Shown: piece after piece, positions 6,388 through 9,254 of the stretch
How the letters are laid out: every line of letters begins with the position of its first letter
How positions within the stretch are numbered: the stretch's first letter is position 1
NCBI GenBank assembly: GCA_039812125.1
Contig: JBDHZV010000111.1
Coordinates: 1-9,254, forward strand
Origin: Prado023 sp039812125
GTDB taxonomy: Bacteria; Actinomycetota; Actinomycetes; S36-B12; CAIYMF01
Direction: 5' to 3'
DNA: 9,254 nucleotides
Notes under the pieces: generated by a model
What the model saw: only the letters and a program-made list of their open reading frames with translations
The model's database searches: none
Told to the model about the DNA's origin: nothing
Translations under genes and position numbers: made by a program

Positions 6388-6394
6388 AGGAGGT
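6388..6394 (+). promoter_or_regulatory. Strong ribosome binding site of the 89-residue gene
   Basis: AGGAGGT is a full Shine-Dalgarno sequence 5 nt before ATG 6400. It decides the start of the small gene, since the frame stays open further upstream, and it is the best ribosome binding site in the window. Confidence 0.85.
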
Positions 6395-6399
6395 GCGCG

Positions 6400-6669
6400 A
6401 TGACCAGTACGACGACGCGGCAGCGCCCGGCCGACCCCATGCCCGGGTCGCTGACCACCACTGGGGGCCCCGCCGCCCCGACCCAGCCCGACCTCGCGGT
6501 GGTGACGACCCCGGTGCCGCGCCGCCGGCCGGCACGGTCCTGGGGCTGGTGGCGGGACCGCCCGCACCGAGGCACCCCCCTGGGACTGCGGCCGGCCAGC
6601 CCCCCGGCCCCGGACCTGCGCACGCAGGGCCTGCTGGCCTCCAGCTGGTTGGCGAGGGGGCTGCGGTAG
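6400..6669 (+). CDS. Small Pro/Arg-rich hypothetical protein
   Basis: An 89-residue protein I do not recognise. It is called because of the full Shine-Dalgarno sequence before ATG 6400 and because it abuts the next gene. The first half is Thr/Pro/Ala-rich and looks disordered. The middle is basic and tryptophan-rich (RRRPARSWGWWRDRPHRG), and the last 25 residues (LRTQGLLASSWLARGLR) could form a short amphipathic helix. There are no cysteines, no signal peptide and no membrane helix. It ends at TAG 6667-6669; the regulator ATG follows six bases later in the same frame, so the two are probably translationally coupled. It could be a small partner of the regulator, or a short upstream peptide whose translation controls it. 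A function cannot be assigned. Confidence 0.6.
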   Translation: MTSTTTRQRPADPMPGSLTTTGGPAAPTQPDLAVVTTPVPRRRPARSWGWWRDRPHRGTPLGLRPASPPAPDLRTQGLLASSWLARGLR

Positions 6670-6675
6670 GCCACC

Positions 6676-9254
6676 ATGGGGGACGTGCCGAACGCCCCGC
6701 TGGCCGACCCGCGCCGGGCGCCCCTGGTCGGCAGGGGCCCGGAGCTGGCCGAGCTGCGCCACCGGTTCGACGTGGCCGCCGGCGGGGACCCGCAGGTGGT
6801 GGTGATCGGCGGCGAGGCGGGCATCGGCAAGTCCCGACTCGTCGCCGAGCTCGCCGAGCAGGTGTCCGGCACCGCCCGGGTGGTGGTGGGGCACTGCATG
6901 GAGCTGGGCCCGGACGGTCCCCCGTACGCCCCCTTCGTGGCCGTGCTGCGGACCCTGGTCGCCGACCTGGGCGCCGACCGGGTCGCTGAGCTCGCAGGGC
7001 CCGGGCGGACCGACCTGGCGTGGCTGGTGCCGGAGCTGGGTCCGGTCGCCGAGCCGGACCCGATGGGCCGGGGGCGGCTGTTCGAGGCGATGGCGACGCT
7101 GGTGGAGCGTGGCTGCGCGGACCGGCCGCTGGTCCTGGTCGTGGAGGACCTGCACTGGTCGGACTCCTCCACCCGGGACCTGCTGCGGTTCCTGATGCGC
7201 ACCATCGGTGGCGCGCGGGTCCTGGTGCTGCTGACCTACCGGCGCGACGAGCTGCCCCGCAGCCACCCCGTGCTCGGCTGGCTGGCCGAGGTGGACCGGC
7301 TGCCGCACGCCCACCGGATCGGGCTGGACCGGCTGGGCGACGACGACGTGGACCTCCTGGTCCGCCGCCTGGCCGGAACGGTGCCCGCCCGGTCCGTGGC
7401 ACGCATCCGCACCCGCAGCCAGGGGGTGCCGTTCTTCGTCGAGGAGCTGGCCGCCTGCGCCGAGCAGGACAGCCCGGTCATGCCCGAGACGCTGCGCGAC
7501 CTCATGCTGGCCCGCCTGGACCGGCTCGCACCGAGCACCCGGGAGGTGCTGCGGATCGCCTCGGCCTCGGGCACCGTGGTGGACCATGCGGTGCTGCGCG
7601 CCCTGGTCGGTCCGGACGAGGCAGCCCTCGACGCCTGCCTGCGGGAGGCTGTCGGCGGCCAGGTCCTCGTGGTCGACACCGCTCGGGAGGCCTACGCGTT
7701 CCGGCACGCCCTCATGCGCGAGGCGGTGCACGACGACCTGCTGCCCGGGGAACACGCCAGGCTGCACGCCCGCTACGCCGAGGCCATGGAGAAGCTGGGC
7801 CGGGACGACCAGGCCGGCGAGATCGCCCACCACTGGATCTCGGCCCACGAGGCGGATCGCTCGTTCGCCTGGTCGCTGCGGGCCGCCGAGCACGCCCGCG
7901 CCCGGTACGCGTGGCAGGAGCAGCTGGCCCACCTCGAGCGGGCCCTGGACCTGTGGGACCAGGTCCACGACCCATCGGTGGCGGCCGGCGCGGACCGGGC
8001 CGAGCTGCTGGTGCGCGCCAGCCGTGCGGCCGCCAACGTCGCGCAGCCCGACCGGGCCATCGCGCTGGTCGATGCCGCGCTGCGCGAGGTGGACCCCGTT
8101 CGCGACCCGGATCGCGCCGCCCGCCTGCATGTTCGGCGGGCCCGGGACTGCGAGGCGGTGCGCGTCGACCCGATGGCCGACCTCGACGAGGCCCTCGCGC
8201 TGGCCGCCCCGGGCTCGCGCACCCGCGCCGCCGCCCTCTCGGTGCGGGCCGCCGTGCTGATGCTCGACGGGGCGATGGCCGAGGCGGTGACGGCCGCCCG
8301 GGAGGCCGTCAGGGCCGCCGACGACTGCGGGGATCCGGCCCAGCGCAGCAACGCCCACAACACGCTGGGCTGCCTGCTCGCCCAGCTGGGCCGGCGTGAC
8401 GAGGGGCACGCCCACATGACCCTGGCCCGCGACGTCGCCCGGTCCATGGGGGACGGCACGGAGCTGTTCCGCTACTACGGCAACCATGCGGACCTGCTGA
8501 TCGGGGAGGGGCGGTTCGCCGATGCCGTGGCGCTGTCCCGGGAGGGGCTGCAGGCGACCCGGCAGCGCGGCCTCACCCGCACCCACGGCGCGTTCATGGT
8601 GGGCAACGAGGTCGAGGCCCTGGCCCTGGCCGGGCAGTGGGACGAGGCCCTGGCTGCGGCCGACGAGGTGATGCGGCTGGCCCCGCCCCCGGTGTCGCGC
8701 AGCCACGTGCACAGCATCCGCGCCCTGCTGCTGGTCCGGCGCGGGGACCTCGCACGGGCTGCCGAGTCGGTCGACTGGGCCTGCGAGCACCTCCTGGGCC
8801 TGGTCCGTCAGCCCCAGCACCTGCTGCCGCTGGCGGTCGCCCGTGCGGAGCTGGCCGCCGCCGAGGGTGATCGGGAGCGCGGCCTGGCCCTGCTCGCGGC
8901 CGCCGCGCGGGAGGCGGGGGACCAGCCGCCGGCCGCGGCCGGGTGGCCGTTCACCTGGGCATGGGCCCGGATGCTCGGCTCCGCAGCCGACCCCGAGGAC
9001 CCCCCGGGCGAGCTCGCGGCGATGGTGGCCCACCTCGGTGCCGGGTCCCCGCATCCGGGGTGGGTCGCCCTGACGCAGGCCCAGCTGGCCGTCCTGCGGG
9101 GGCAGCCGCCGGACTGGGTCGCAGCGGTGCAGGCGGTCGCGGCCGGCGAGGGACTGCGACACGAGCTGGCCGACGCCCGGGTCCGGGCGGCCCGCCAGCT
9201 GCTGGACCGGGGCCAGCGGGACGCGGCGCGCGAGCAGCTCGACGCCGCCTGGGC
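6676..9254 (+). CDS. LuxR/MalT-like (LAL-type) ATPase transcriptional regulator, C-terminus cut by window edge
   Basis: The frame is open from ATG 6676 to the right edge, giving 859 visible residues. The N-terminal AAA-type ATPase begins with LVGRGPELAELRHRF and has Walker A GEAGIGKS (46-53) and Walker B LVLVVEDLHWSD (152-163). It continues with TYRRDEL, QGVPFFVEEL (about 249-258) and an FRHALMREAVHDDLLPGEHARLH segment from 342, all characteristic of the large ATP-binding LuxR-family (LAL/MalT-like) regulators. From about residue 420 the sequence is Ala/Leu-rich paired helices of TPR type, the usual ligand- or partner-sensing part. A C-terminal LuxR helix-turn-helix is expected beyond the window but not seen, so a signalling ATPase without DNA binding stays possible. 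GGTAGG, 5 nt before the ATG, serves as ribosome binding site and overlaps the stop of the preceding gene. The genes it controls are unknown. Confidence 0.85.
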   Translation, partial: MGDVPNAPLADPRRAPLVGRGPELAELRHRFDVAAGGDPQVVVIGGEAGIGKSRLVAELAEQVSGTARVVVGHCMELGPDGPPYAPFVAVLRTLVADLGADRVAELAGPGRTDLAWLVPELGPVAEPDPMGRGRLFEAMATLVERGCADRPLVLVVEDLHWSDSSTRDLLRFLMRTIGGARVLVLLTYRRDELPRSHPVLGWLAEVDRLPHAHRIGLDRLGDDDVDLLVRRLAGTVPARSVARIRTRSQGVPFFVEELAACAEQDSPVMPETLRDLMLARLDRLAPSTREVLRIASASGTVVDHAVLRALVGPDEAALDACLREAVGGQVLVVDTAREAYAFRHALMREAVHDDLLPGEHARLHARYAEAMEKLGRDDQAGEIAHHWISAHEADRSFAWSLRAAEHARARYAWQEQLAHLERALDLWDQVHDPSVAAGADRAELLVRASRAAANVAQPDRAIALVDAALREVDPVRDPDRAARLHVRRARDCEAVRVDPMADLDEALALAAPGSRTRAAALSVRAAVLMLDGAMAEAVTAAREAVRAADDCGDPAQRSNAHNTLGCLLAQLGRRDEGHAHMTLARDVARSMGDGTELFRYYGNHADLLIGEGRFADAVALSREGLQATRQRGLTRTHGAFMVGNEVEALALAGQWDEALAAADEVMRLAPPPVSRSHVHSIRALLLVRRGDLARAAESVDWACEHLLGLVRQPQHLLPLAVARAELAAAEGDRERGLALLAAAAREAGDQPPAAAGWPFTWAWARMLGSAADPEDPPGELAAMVAHLGAGSPHPGWVALTQAQLAVLRGQPPDWVAAVQAVAAGEGLRHELADARVRAARQLLDRGQRDAAREQLDAAW

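Noticed and set aside
6343..9162. Very long - strand open frame (about 939 residues) opposite the regulator
   Set aside because: It is the antisense shadow of a GC-rich gene. The + strand frame has Walker A and B and other family motifs, while the antisense product is low-complexity Gly/Arg/His/Gln-rich.

Overview
The window is very GC-rich and densely coding. It suggests an actinomycete (Actinomycetota): codon third positions are strongly G/C, there is a DUF222/HNH (13E12-type) gene, and that gene carries a perfect actinobacterial LexA box (TCGAAC-N4-GTTCGA). I cannot name a genus. No rRNA, tRNA, insertion sequence or CRISPR array is visible. No gene-free stretch exceeds 300 bases; the longest gap is about 220 bp, between the divergent genes at 4819-5041.

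Left part (1-3304, + strand): a large protein gene already open at the left edge is followed 2 bp after its stop by a 275-residue gene. The large protein has a pentapeptide-repeat linker, several hundred residues of Ala/Val-rich amphipathic helix, a membrane hairpin, a Lys/Asp/Pro linker with ten prolines, and a C-terminal HH...GG...H-x3-H domain that looks like an HNH-type nuclease toxin. The second gene encodes a duplicated CxxCG protein resembling the 'double-CXXCG' immunity proteins known from myxobacteria. Together they look like a polymorphic toxin-immunity module whose delivery domain lies outside the window. I consider this pair the most interesting content.

Middle part (3352-5041): a DUF222/HNH endonuclease gene on the - strand converges on the immunity gene. 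A -10-like hexamer and a 16-bp perfect SOS palindrome sit at its 5' end, so it is almost certainly LexA-repressed and damage-inducible. The palindrome also argues for a start codon downstream of the longest open frame. A five-unit, 18-bp in-frame repeat lies near its N-terminus.

Right part (5042-9254, + strand): a membrane-bound GGDEF diguanylate cyclase with intact active and inhibitory sites. It is followed by a small proline/arginine-rich protein with a strong ribosome binding site, then a large LuxR/MalT-like (LAL-type) ATPase regulator that runs off the right edge. The small gene and the regulator share one reading frame, separated by a single TAG and two sense codons, so they are probably cotranscribed and coupled. 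The cyclase may or may not share their transcript; a 128-bp gap with a hairpin lies between.
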